A stretch of DNA of 64,000 bases from JAPLDB01 sp038206355. GTDB lineage: Bacteria; Bacteroidota; Bacteroidia; AKYH767-A; 2013-40CM-41-45. Within the stretch, counting starts at the first letter, position 1. Each line of letters begins with the position of its first letter. The notes under the pieces are model-generated. The model made no database searches, was not told the DNA's origin, and was given only the letters and a program-made list of their open reading frames with translations. Location of the stretch: contig JBBRAY010000014.1 in the NCBI GenBank assembly GCA_038206355.1, forward strand, positions 12,994 to 76,993, read 5' to 3'. Shown one piece after another: positions 54,376 to 62,124 of the stretch. The position numbers and the translations under genes are program-made.

Positions 54376-55311
54376 TTATCGATTTTTTGGAGCATATTGA
54401 ATGCCCCATTGCCGCAAATAATCCTCCAGGGGTGCTAACCCCATTTCCTGTCGTCGCAGATTAACACCCGATTCATTGTCGATCGGATAGAGTTCATAAG
54501 TTCCCTTTTCGGAGTTAAATTTTACCTGGCTGCCATAGCGCTGATTTTTCCCCTCATCAAGCAGAATTCGGTCTTCCAAAAGCACCAGCTCACTTGACGC
54601 CGCCTTCCCTCTTTCAGTTGCATCCCTCATCTGTGGTAAATATTTTTTTCTGGTTGATGGATCTGAATGCTGAATAACAAGAAACAAAGCCTGATTTCCT
54701 TTTCTCCCCACATCATCAATGCCCAGCCAGCCGAATTTATCCAGCAGCTGTGTAACACGGGACAAGTTCTTTTTATCGAATGACTGGATTGTTTTATAAA
54801 GGGAATCAAGGCGCGGAGAGTTTTTTTCATTAACTTTTTCTGCGCTGTCAACCATCAGTCGGTATTTCTGATCGTCATTAAAAATACGTTCCAGCTCTTC
54901 TGCCAATGGTTTATTCAGATGAGATTCGAGTTCGGCTTTATTCTTCCTTACTTTATTCACGAGCGTATTCCACCGCGTATCTGAGTGAAGATCTGACAAA
55001 TCAGAATCAGTGATGAGGAAATCATATTCACTCCATCCCCCTTTATCTGCGATGCGAAAAAGATTGTAAAATGAAGAATCAATATTTCCTGCCCGCGCAT
55101 AAGTACAGGCGGCTTTGTACCGGTCGTTCACCAACCCCTTTCCTTTAAAAGCAAGAAATGCTGAATTATAAGTGGCAGCCGCTTCTTTGAAATTTTTCTC
55201 CCTGTGTAAGGAATCAGCAACGGATACTAAATGAAAGTAAATGGCTGGAGGATGTTGACAATATGCAAACGGAGTTGTAAAGTATAAACAGAGGAGAATT
55301 ATTTTTTTCAT
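54376..55311 (-). CDS. DUF6624-type exported protein with TPR-like N-terminus
   Basis: The 311-aa protein has a signal peptide (MKKIILLCLYFTTPFAYC). Residues 25-120 look TPR-like (FKEAAATYNSAFLAFKGKG, YKAACTYARAGNIDSSF). Residues about 150-305 match DUF6624: FGWLGIDDVGRKGNQALFLV, then IQHSDPSTRKKYLPQMRDAT, LLEDRILLDEGKNQRYGSQV and a YPIDNESGVNLRRQEMGL segment. The family is common in Bacteroidota and uncharacterised. The gene stands alone on the minus strand. Confidence 0.75.
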   Translation of the reverse strand: MKKIILLCLYFTTPFAYCQHPPAIYFHLVSVADSLHREKNFKEAAATYNSAFLAFKGKGLVNDRYKAACTYARAGNIDSSFYNLFRIADKGGWSEYDFLITDSDLSDLHSDTRWNTLVNKVRKNKAELESHLNKPLAEELERIFNDDQKYRLMVDSAEKVNEKNSPRLDSLYKTIQSFDKKNLSRVTQLLDKFGWLGIDDVGRKGNQALFLVIQHSDPSTRKKYLPQMRDATERGKAASSELVLLEDRILLDEGKNQRYGSQVKFNSEKGTYELYPIDNESGVNLRRQEMGLAPLEDYLRQWGIQYAPKNR

Positions 55312-55454
55312 TGATACAAACCTACATGATTTTTTCTAAAAAAATGCCCGATAGCTAAAAATCCCGCCCTGATAAATATCAACCGTGAAGCTGTGGCATT
55401 CGAAATAATTTTGGAATTGCCTGAGACAAATACCGCAGAACACGCACAGATTCA

Positions 55455-55462
55455 TACCTTTG
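55455..55462 (+). promoter_or_regulatory. -7 promoter box immediately before the biotinyl protein
   Basis: TACCTTTG matches TAnnTTTG and ends only 4 bp before the ATG at 55467. Transcription would begin at or within a few nt of the start codon, predicting a leaderless or nearly leaderless mRNA. No properly spaced TTG is visible. Confidence 0.45.
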
Positions 55463-55466
55463 TACA

Positions 55467-55964
55467 ATGCATAAAGCAATCATTGGCGGAAAGGAGTTCC
55501 GTGTTGAATCATCCTCAAAAAGTAAAACGATCAACGAAAAATTATTTGATGCTGATATCATTGAAATCAGAAAAGGCAAATTTCACATCCTGAGAAATAA
55601 CCATTCTTATTCCGGCGAGATCGTTGAAATAAATACGGAGGAAAAAATGGTTACAGTTAAAATAAATCATTCCATTTACCATGTTACGGTAAAGGATAAA
55701 TATGATGAAATGCTACATGACCTCGGACTGGACAACAACAATTCAAAACAGGCCGGTGACATCAAAGCACCCATGCCGGGGTTGGTTTTAAATGTAATGG
55801 TTGAGCCCGGCCAAAAAATTCAGAAAGGTGATGCACTCATCGTTCTTGAAGCAATGAAAATGGAAAATATATTGAAAGCATCAGCAGATGGAGAGGTGAA
55901 GAAGATACACGTTAAGAAAGGTGATAAGGTTGAGAAAAATCAGATAATGGTGAAGGTGGAGTAA
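55467..55964 (+). CDS. Stand-alone biotin carboxyl carrier-type protein
   Basis: The 165-aa protein ends in a biotinyl domain (about 90-165): IKAPMPGLVLNVMVEPGQ, then the biotinylation motif EAMKMEN, whose central Lys is modified by biotin ligase, and ADGEVKKIHVKKGDKV. The N-terminal 80 residues are like the linker and BT-type region of acyl-CoA carboxylase alpha subunits. It therefore resembles a separated C-terminus of a propionyl- or acetyl-CoA carboxylase, carrying CO2 between active sites. No carboxylase subunit is in this window, so partners lie elsewhere. A half copy of the 18-bp palindrome (CCCGATAGCTA) lies upstream at 55347-55357. Confidence 0.88.
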   Translation: MHKAIIGGKEFRVESSSKSKTINEKLFDADIIEIRKGKFHILRNNHSYSGEIVEINTEEKMVTVKINHSIYHVTVKDKYDEMLHDLGLDNNNSKQAGDIKAPMPGLVLNVMVEPGQKIQKGDALIVLEAMKMENILKASADGEVKKIHVKKGDKVEKNQIMVKVE

Positions 55965-56114
55965 GGTTACGTTTTAACACAAAATTTTCCCGTTCATTTT
56001 TTTACCATTACACAACTTTTTCAACCATAAAAAGTTTAACACTTTTTATACCATACATTACCGTTTCGCAAACAATTCGTTTACCTGATTAATAATGTCC
56101 TCCATTCATTTCCT

Positions 56115-59100
56115 ATGATTAGAAATTTATTTTTATTTATTTTTTGTTTGCTGATTCAATATGCTTCTTTCAGCCAGACATATACCGGAACCGGCGGCTC
56201 GATCACCCAGGTAGTGGATACTTCAAGGTTTAATATTGTTGTCAGTGGGTTGTCGCCGGCCAACATTGACAATAATTTCGGACTCATTTCTGTTACCATC
56301 AATATTACGCATACAGCAGACAGAGACATTGATTGTTTCATTGCATCCCCGGACGGGTCCAGGATTGAACTCACAACCGATAATGGCGGTACAGGAGACA
56401 ATTATACAAATACCATTTTCCGCTTTGATGCAGCCACATCAATCACGGCAGGCTCAGCACCATTTAACGGGACCTACAGACCGGAAGGCGATATATGGCG
56501 GCTGAACAACGGGCAAAATGGAAATGGTACCTGGCAATTGCGTGTGATTGATGATGCCATTAATACAAGTACAGGTTCTGTAATTAGCTGGAGTGTGACC
56601 TTTGGTGCAAATCCTCCGCACCCTTTTATGCTTACTGAATCCAACCTTCCTATTTTAATAATCAACACCAACGGACAAACGATTCCTGATAACCCGAAAA
56701 TAATCTGTGACATGGCATTGATTGATAACGGCCAGGGAAACCGAAATCACATAACAGATCCATCCAATGCTTACAACGGAAAAATAGCAATTGAAATTCG
56801 TGGGTCCAGTTCACAGGGATTTCCAAAAAAATCTTATGGATTTGAAACCAGAAATACTGTCAATACTACCTTAAAAAATGATGTTTCACTGCTCGGGATG
56901 CCTGCCGAACACGACTGGGTGCTTAGTGCAAATTATACTGATAAGTCATTCCTTCACAACTTCATGACTTATCAGCTACAGAATGAATTCGGTCACTGGG
57001 CACCACATTGTAAATTCGTAGACGTAATTCTCAATGGTCAGTACTGGGGAATCTATGTGCTGATGGAAAGTATTAAACGCGATGACGGTCGTGTAAAAAT
57101 GAGTAACCTCCATCCTTATGAGAATACCTATCCTGATATTTCAGGTGGCTACATTATTAAGATTGATAAAACTACCGGAGCCGGAGGTAGTGGATGGACC
57201 TCGCCTTATCCGCCGGCGAATCATCCCAACGGACAAACTATTTTTTACCAGTATGAAGAGCCTTCACAGGACAGCATAACTGCTCAACAACGCGCTTATA
57301 TTCAGGCTTACGTTGATAGTTTTGAAAGTTCGCTCAATGGTCCTAATTATATGGATAGCACTTTGGGTTATGCGCGATACATCGGAGACGGATCATTTGT
57401 AGATTTTTTTATAAGCAATGAGGTGAGCAAAAATGTAGACGGCTACCGACTAAGTACATACCTACATAAGGACAAAGAGAAAACGTTAAAGGCAGGGCCG
57501 GTTTGGGATTTTGATATCGCCTATGGAAATGCGAATTATTGCGGAGGAGACGATACACTGAACTGGGCCTACCAGTTTCCTTGTACGGGAGATGGATTTC
57601 AAATACCGTTCTGGTGGCAGCGGATGATGACTGACAGTAATTTTACCAATCAGTTGAAATGCCGCTGGGTTTCTTTGCGCCAGACAACCTTGTCGCAGAC
57701 ACATCTTTATTCAGTGATTGACTCAGTTGCAAACTACCTGAATGAATCACAGGCGTGGAACTTTAATGTGTGGCCTATTCTCGGAGTTTATGTATGGCCG
57801 AATGTACCGCCCTATCCTTCAACTTATGCAGGAGAAATTGCCAATCTGAAGCAATGGCTTGGAAGGCGATTACTATGGCTGGATGCAAATATTCCGGGAC
57901 ACTGTGATTGCAACCTTTCTTTATCTGCACAAGATGCATCCTGTTCTGCAAACTGCGATGGTATTGCTATTGCAAACGGATCAAGCAATTATACATTGTC
58001 ATTTACATGGGATAACGGAGCAGAGGAAGATACACTTTCATCATTATGTGTAGGGATATATGTTGTCACAATGGAAGATGCAGTCGGATGTATTAAAACA
58101 GATACAGTAGTTGTAAACTCACCAGCAGTATTTACGGCCTCTGTTTCATCGGTTACGGCTTCATGCGGACAATGTAATGGTTCGGCATCTGCACAGGCTG
58201 CCGGCGGAACGGGCGCATTCACTTACCTGTGGAACACAGGAAATACCGCTTCAAGCATTTCTAACCTGTGCTTTGGAAATTATTCCGTCACCATTTCCGA
58301 TGGTAGCGGTTGTTCACTTCTTCGAAGTGTATTGGTTGGTGGAAGTAATGCGCTGACGACAACAAATTCTGCAACAAATATTTCATGCAATGGTGTATGC
58401 AACGGAACAGCCGGCGTAGCTGTAACGGCCGGTACTTCGCCTTATACTTATGCATGGCAGCCCGGTGGATACACCACATCTTCCATCAATAACATTTGTG
58501 CAAACACTTATATAGCTACAACCACTGATGCGAATGGATGTATTAAAAGAGATACAATGGTTATTACACAGCCGGCAACACTAAATGCCACGATAGGTTC
58601 AGCAGTAAATATATCCTGTAATGGAGGAAATAACGGAAACGCATCAGTAACAGTAAGCGGAGGAACTCCTCCATATAATTATAGCTGGAGCCCCGCCGGT
58701 GGAAATTCTTCAAGTGCTTCCGGTTTAGGTGCAGGAGTATATACAGTTACAGTAACAGATAATAATCAATGTATTAAAACGGTTATGATCACTCTAGGTG
58801 AACCGGCCGCACTGACCTTATTTACGTCTGCAACTGCTGCATCCTGCGGAACGTCTAACGGTACTGCTACATGTACACCAAGCGGTGGCACTGCGCCCTA
58901 TACCTACAGCTGGTCGCCTGCAGGAGGTAACGGATCTACTGCCATTAATCTTCCGGCGGGAAATTATTCGGTTACGGTTACAGATGCTATGGGATGTATT
59001 CAGATCGCAGGTCAATCGGTCAACAATTCCGGTGCTCCGGCAATTACGCTTCAGTCTTCTTCAAATGTAAATTGTCACGGGGACTCAACGGGAAATGCAT

Positions 59101-60008
59101 CAGTTAATATCAGCGGTGGTACTTCGCCATTCTCCTATAGTTGGAGCCCGCTTGGAGGAGTAGGATCTTCGGCAACAAATCTTCCTGCAGGAAATTATGT
59201 GGTGACAGTAACTGACGGAAACAGTTGCATCTCTTCACTAAACGTATCTATTACAGAACCTGCAGCAATCGCAATTAATCTAAGTACGACCAATGTTTCA
59301 TGCTTCGGTGGCTGCGACGGAACAGCAATCACAAATGCAACAGGTGGTGCAGGTTCGTTTACATATCAATGGTGCGATGCCTCTACTGTCCCGTCACGTA
59401 CAGGATTGTGTGCTATGAACTGCAGCGTACAGGTTATTGACGCCAACAATTGCATTTCAAACCAATCATTCAGCATAACTCAGCCGGCCGCATCTATCGT
59501 TTTAAACATAGCCCATGCTGATGCAAGTTGTGCGGGATGCCCTGATGGTTGGGCGTCGGCAGTGGTGAATGGAGGCAACAGTCCTTATTCATATTTATGG
59601 AATACAATTCCGCCGCAGTCAACATCATTGATCTCAAATTTACTGCAAGGTATTTATGTTGTTTGTGTAACAGATGCCAATGGCTGCACCAAATGCGACA
59701 GCGTTGAAATATTTGATGCCTCAATAGGTATTAATGAAATTACAAAACAAAGCTCTCCCGTTTATGTTTACCCGAATCCGCTGAGCAATACGGCAAGTTT
59801 TATTTTCTCCTTGTCGAAAAAGCAAAACGTTTTGATTCAGATTTTTGATGCGCGTGGAAAATTAACGCTTGAACTGTTGAATGAACCACGCATCAGTGGA
59901 GATCATATTGTTAAACTGAACGCCGTTGAATTAAGTGAAGGCATCTATCACTACCATTTTCAAACTGAAGAACGCATACAGGACGGAAGTCTGATAATAC
60001 AACGGTAG
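56115..60008 (+). CDS. T9SS-secreted P-domain/CotH-kinase-like/SprB-repeat protein
   Basis: The 1297-aa protein has a signal peptide (MIRNLFLFIFCLLIQYASF). In order: a proprotein-convertase P domain (about 20-170: FGLISVTINITHTADRDIDC, GTWQLRVIDDA); a CotH domain (about 175-595: KIAIEIRGSSSQGFPKKSYG, FVDVILNGQYWGIYVLMESI, and the GPVWDFDIAYGN active-site-like motif); eight SprB-type repeats of about 70 residues, each opening with a Cys/Asn/Gly motif such as NISCNGVCNG; and a type A sorting domain (VYVYPNPLSNTASF, SEGIYHYHF). CotH proteins of spore-formers are atypical kinases, and SprB repeats occur in gliding adhesins. Combining both suggests a surface protein that might modify adhesins, which is inference. 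Confidence 0.88.
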   Translation: MIRNLFLFIFCLLIQYASFSQTYTGTGGSITQVVDTSRFNIVVSGLSPANIDNNFGLISVTINITHTADRDIDCFIASPDGSRIELTTDNGGTGDNYTNTIFRFDAATSITAGSAPFNGTYRPEGDIWRLNNGQNGNGTWQLRVIDDAINTSTGSVISWSVTFGANPPHPFMLTESNLPILIINTNGQTIPDNPKIICDMALIDNGQGNRNHITDPSNAYNGKIAIEIRGSSSQGFPKKSYGFETRNTVNTTLKNDVSLLGMPAEHDWVLSANYTDKSFLHNFMTYQLQNEFGHWAPHCKFVDVILNGQYWGIYVLMESIKRDDGRVKMSNLHPYENTYPDISGGYIIKIDKTTGAGGSGWTSPYPPANHPNGQTIFYQYEEPSQDSITAQQRAYIQAYVDSFESSLNGPNYMDSTLGYARYIGDGSFVDFFISNEVSKNVDGYRLSTYLHKDKEKTLKAGPVWDFDIAYGNANYCGGDDTLNWAYQFPCTGDGFQIPFWWQRMMTDSNFTNQLKCRWVSLRQTTLSQTHLYSVIDSVANYLNESQAWNFNVWPILGVYVWPNVPPYPSTYAGEIANLKQWLGRRLLWLDANIPGHCDCNLSLSAQDASCSANCDGIAIANGSSNYTLSFTWDNGAEEDTLSSLCVGIYVVTMEDAVGCIKTDTVVVNSPAVFTASVSSVTASCGQCNGSASAQAAGGTGAFTYLWNTGNTASSISNLCFGNYSVTISDGSGCSLLRSVLVGGSNALTTTNSATNISCNGVCNGTAGVAVTAGTSPYTYAWQPGGYTTSSINNICANTYIATTTDANGCIKRDTMVITQPATLNATIGSAVNISCNGGNNGNASVTVSGGTPPYNYSWSPAGGNSSSASGLGAGVYTVTVTDNNQCIKTVMITLGEPAALTLFTSATAASCGTSNGTATCTPSGGTAPYTYSWSPAGGNGSTAINLPAGNYSVTVTDAMGCIQIAGQSVNNSGAPAITLQSSSNVNCHGDSTGNASVNISGGTSPFSYSWSPLGGVGSSATNLPAGNYVVTVTDGNSCISSLNVSITEPAAIAINLSTTNVSCFGGCDGTAITNATGGAGSFTYQWCDASTVPSRTGLCAMNCSVQVIDANNCISNQSFSITQPAASIVLNIAHADASCAGCPDGWASAVVNGGNSPYSYLWNTIPPQSTSLISNLLQGIYVVCVTDANGCTKCDSVEIFDASIGINEITKQSSPVYVYPNPLSNTASFIFSLSKKQNVLIQIFDARGKLTLELLNEPRISGDHIVKLNAVELSEGIYHYHFQTEERIQDGSLIIQR

Positions 60009-60044
60009 GCAGTTGCTCACAACGTTACTTCATTCTCATCAAAA

Positions 60045-60311
60045 TCAGAGGTGAGCGGAAAAGATTCGTTGTAGATTTTCTGCAGTGTCAAATCCCTTCA
60101 TCCTCCATACTTCTTTTCCGTCTTTCAAAAGCTGGAGTGTTGGCACGCTAAGGATGTGATTTTCATGGGCCATGACGGCATTTGAGTCAATGTCTATCTT
60201 GGTTAGAGAAATTTTCCCGGCTGATTTTTCAACTACTTCTTTAACAATAGGATCAGCCCATTTGCATGGTTCGCACCATTCGGCAGAAAAAAAAAGTAAT
60301 TCCAGAGACAT
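60045..60311 (-). CDS. Thioredoxin-family protein
   Basis: The start is taken at MSLELLFFSAEWCEPCKWAD (60311), giving 88 aa; an extra seven residues upstream are possible. The active site is WCEPC. The cis-Pro loop is SVPTLQLL, and KDGKEVWRMKGFD completes the fold; it is shorter than typical thioredoxin (about 105 aa) because the N-terminal strand and helix are cut. It would reduce disulfides in the cytoplasm. It follows the MBL-rhodanese gene on the same strand after about 120 bp, suggesting shared sulfur or redox chemistry. Confidence 0.85.
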   Translation of the reverse strand: MSLELLFFSAEWCEPCKWADPIVKEVVEKSAGKISLTKIDIDSNAVMAHENHILSVPTLQLLKDGKEVWRMKGFDTAENLQRIFSAHL

Positions 60312-60432
60312 AGTGAATAAAAAAATCAACAAAACGAATTATTATTTTACCTCAAGCAATAATCATTGATGCTTTTGAAAATGATTATCTATCGGTAGGA
60401 GAGACAATCCATACAAATGAATTCAGTTGTCA

Positions 60433-61830
60433 TTAATCTGAGATTAGATTTGAAGGAGTTCCGGTTACGACAGGAACATCTGTGGTCTTGATTTTACTCC
60501 AGCCACCATGCACATTTGTAATATTCTTATAACCGTTTCGCTTAAGGATTGAAGCGGCAATCATGCTTCGGTAACCTCCGGCACAATGAATCATCAATGG
60601 AGTTTCTGAATCAAGGGCCTCAATATTTTCCTGAAATTCAGCCAGCGGAATCACCGTCGCATTTTTGACGTGGCCTTCTTCTGCTTCTGAGATTTTCCTA
60701 ACGTCTAATACTTTTCGGCCTTCATTCACGCGTTTTGCAAATTCATTAGCATCTATCGTACTGATGGTATCTACCGGTTTGCCTTCTTTCGTCCACGTTT
60801 CATAGCCTCCATTCAGAAAACCATGGACTTTTTCATAACCCACACGTGCAAGACGCATCACTGCTTCTTCCTCTTTCCCCGGATCACAAACAAGTACCAA
60901 TGGTATAGCTATATCCAATACGGTTCCGGCCCAGATGGCAAACATTCCGTTCAGTCCTATATTTATTGATTGCGGTACAAATCCTGTTTCAAATACTTCC
61001 GGATTGCGGGTATCGAGAATGACAGCACCCCTGTCAACTTCATTTTGAAATTCCTCCACAGAAAGTGATTTCATATTTTTTTTCATCACAGAATCAATGG
61101 CTGCGTAACCCTGCTTGTTAATCATAGCATCGCTGAAAAAATATGCGGGAGGTGGAATAAGCCCGTCTGTCAGTTCTTTTATAAAGTCCTCTTTTGTCAT
61201 TTCACGAAGCGCATAATTCATTTGCTTCTGAATACCGATTGTACTTTGCTTTTCCGGACCAAGACTTTTTCCGCATGAAGAACCGGGGCCATGGGCCGGA
61301 TAAACGATAACCTCATCGGGAAGCTTTTTAATTTTATTGTTCAAAGAATCGTACATCATTCCCGCAAGTTCCTCCTTCGTCATTTTTCCATCCAGTAAAT
61401 CAGGACGGCCAACGTCACCAACGAAAAGGGTATCACCGGTAAAAACGCAATATTCCTGATAGCTTTCATCGAGGAGGAGGTAGCAGGTAGATTCGGGCGT
61501 ATGGCCGGGCGTATGCAGGGCGCGGATCGTGAGGTCACCAACCTTTAATTCTTCGCCGTCTTTCATATTGCGAACCTTGTAATTGGTGTCAGCCAACGGG
61601 CCGTAAATAATTTCTGCACCGGTTTGATTGGCCAGATCAATATGCCCGCTCACAAAATCTGCATGAAAATGCGTTTCAAAAATGAATTTAATTTTTGTTC
61701 CGCGCTTTTTTGCCAACTCCAGGTAAGGCTCCGTTTCTCTGATCGGATCAATAATAGCAGCTTCACCGTTACTTTCAATGTAATAAGCTGCTTCTGCCAG
61801 ACAGTTGGTATATAGTTGTTGTATGTACAT
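60433..61830 (-). CDS. Persulfide dioxygenase-like MBL-fold protein with two rhodanese domains
   Basis: The start is set at MYIQQLYTNCLAEAAYYIES (61830), giving 465 aa. The N-terminal metallo-beta-lactamase domain has the metal site ETHFHADFVSGH, then LHTPGHTPES and the GDTLFVGDVGRPDL loop typical of ETHE1-like persulfide dioxygenases. Two rhodanese domains follow (about 265-360 and 370-460). The first carries Cys in LVLVCDPGKEE; the second has the active-site loop HCAGGYRS. Such fusions oxidise glutathione persulfide and transfer sulfane sulfur, giving sulfide detoxification. A -7 box TACCTTTG lies at 61848-61855. It precedes the thioredoxin gene. Confidence 0.92.
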   Translation of the reverse strand: MYIQQLYTNCLAEAAYYIESNGEAAIIDPIRETEPYLELAKKRGTKIKFIFETHFHADFVSGHIDLANQTGAEIIYGPLADTNYKVRNMKDGEELKVGDLTIRALHTPGHTPESTCYLLLDESYQEYCVFTGDTLFVGDVGRPDLLDGKMTKEELAGMMYDSLNNKIKKLPDEVIVYPAHGPGSSCGKSLGPEKQSTIGIQKQMNYALREMTKEDFIKELTDGLIPPPAYFFSDAMINKQGYAAIDSVMKKNMKSLSVEEFQNEVDRGAVILDTRNPEVFETGFVPQSINIGLNGMFAIWAGTVLDIAIPLVLVCDPGKEEEAVMRLARVGYEKVHGFLNGGYETWTKEGKPVDTISTIDANEFAKRVNEGRKVLDVRKISEAEEGHVKNATVIPLAEFQENIEALDSETPLMIHCAGGYRSMIAASILKRNGYKNITNVHGGWSKIKTTDVPVVTGTPSNLISD

Positions 61831-61847
61831 ATCAGTTAAATAGTGTG

Positions 61848-61855
61848 CAAAGGTA
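61848..61855 (-). promoter_or_regulatory. -7 promoter box for the MBL-rhodanese gene
   Basis: On the minus strand TACCTTTG matches TAnnTTTG, 18 bp from the ATG at 61830; no spaced TTG is seen. The rest of the 294-bp gap to the transposase holds nothing recognisable. Confidence 0.45.
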
Positions 61856-62124
61856 TTAAGAAACGCCAGCCATACCATGATGCCAGCTATGCATTTCAGA
61901 CAATAAAGCGGTGGATACAGGGAGTTTCAGCTAAAAATCTGTAGTCCTGATCCTGAACAGTTAACCCAACTTGCAGCAAAGCTGTTAATAACCCCATTAC
62001 ATATCAACAATTTGAAGGGTTTAAATCGAAAGCCAGTTGATTTTGCTGGGTTTTAGTTTAAAATAATCTTGTAGTACACAGGGGGGTGTTGTTTTGTTGA
62101 AATGGCTCACTCACCTTTGCTCTC

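Noticed and set aside
57900..59720. Regularly spaced similar segments resembling a repeat array
   Set aside because: They are SprB-type protein repeats of about 210 bp with diverged DNA, not a CRISPR or satellite.
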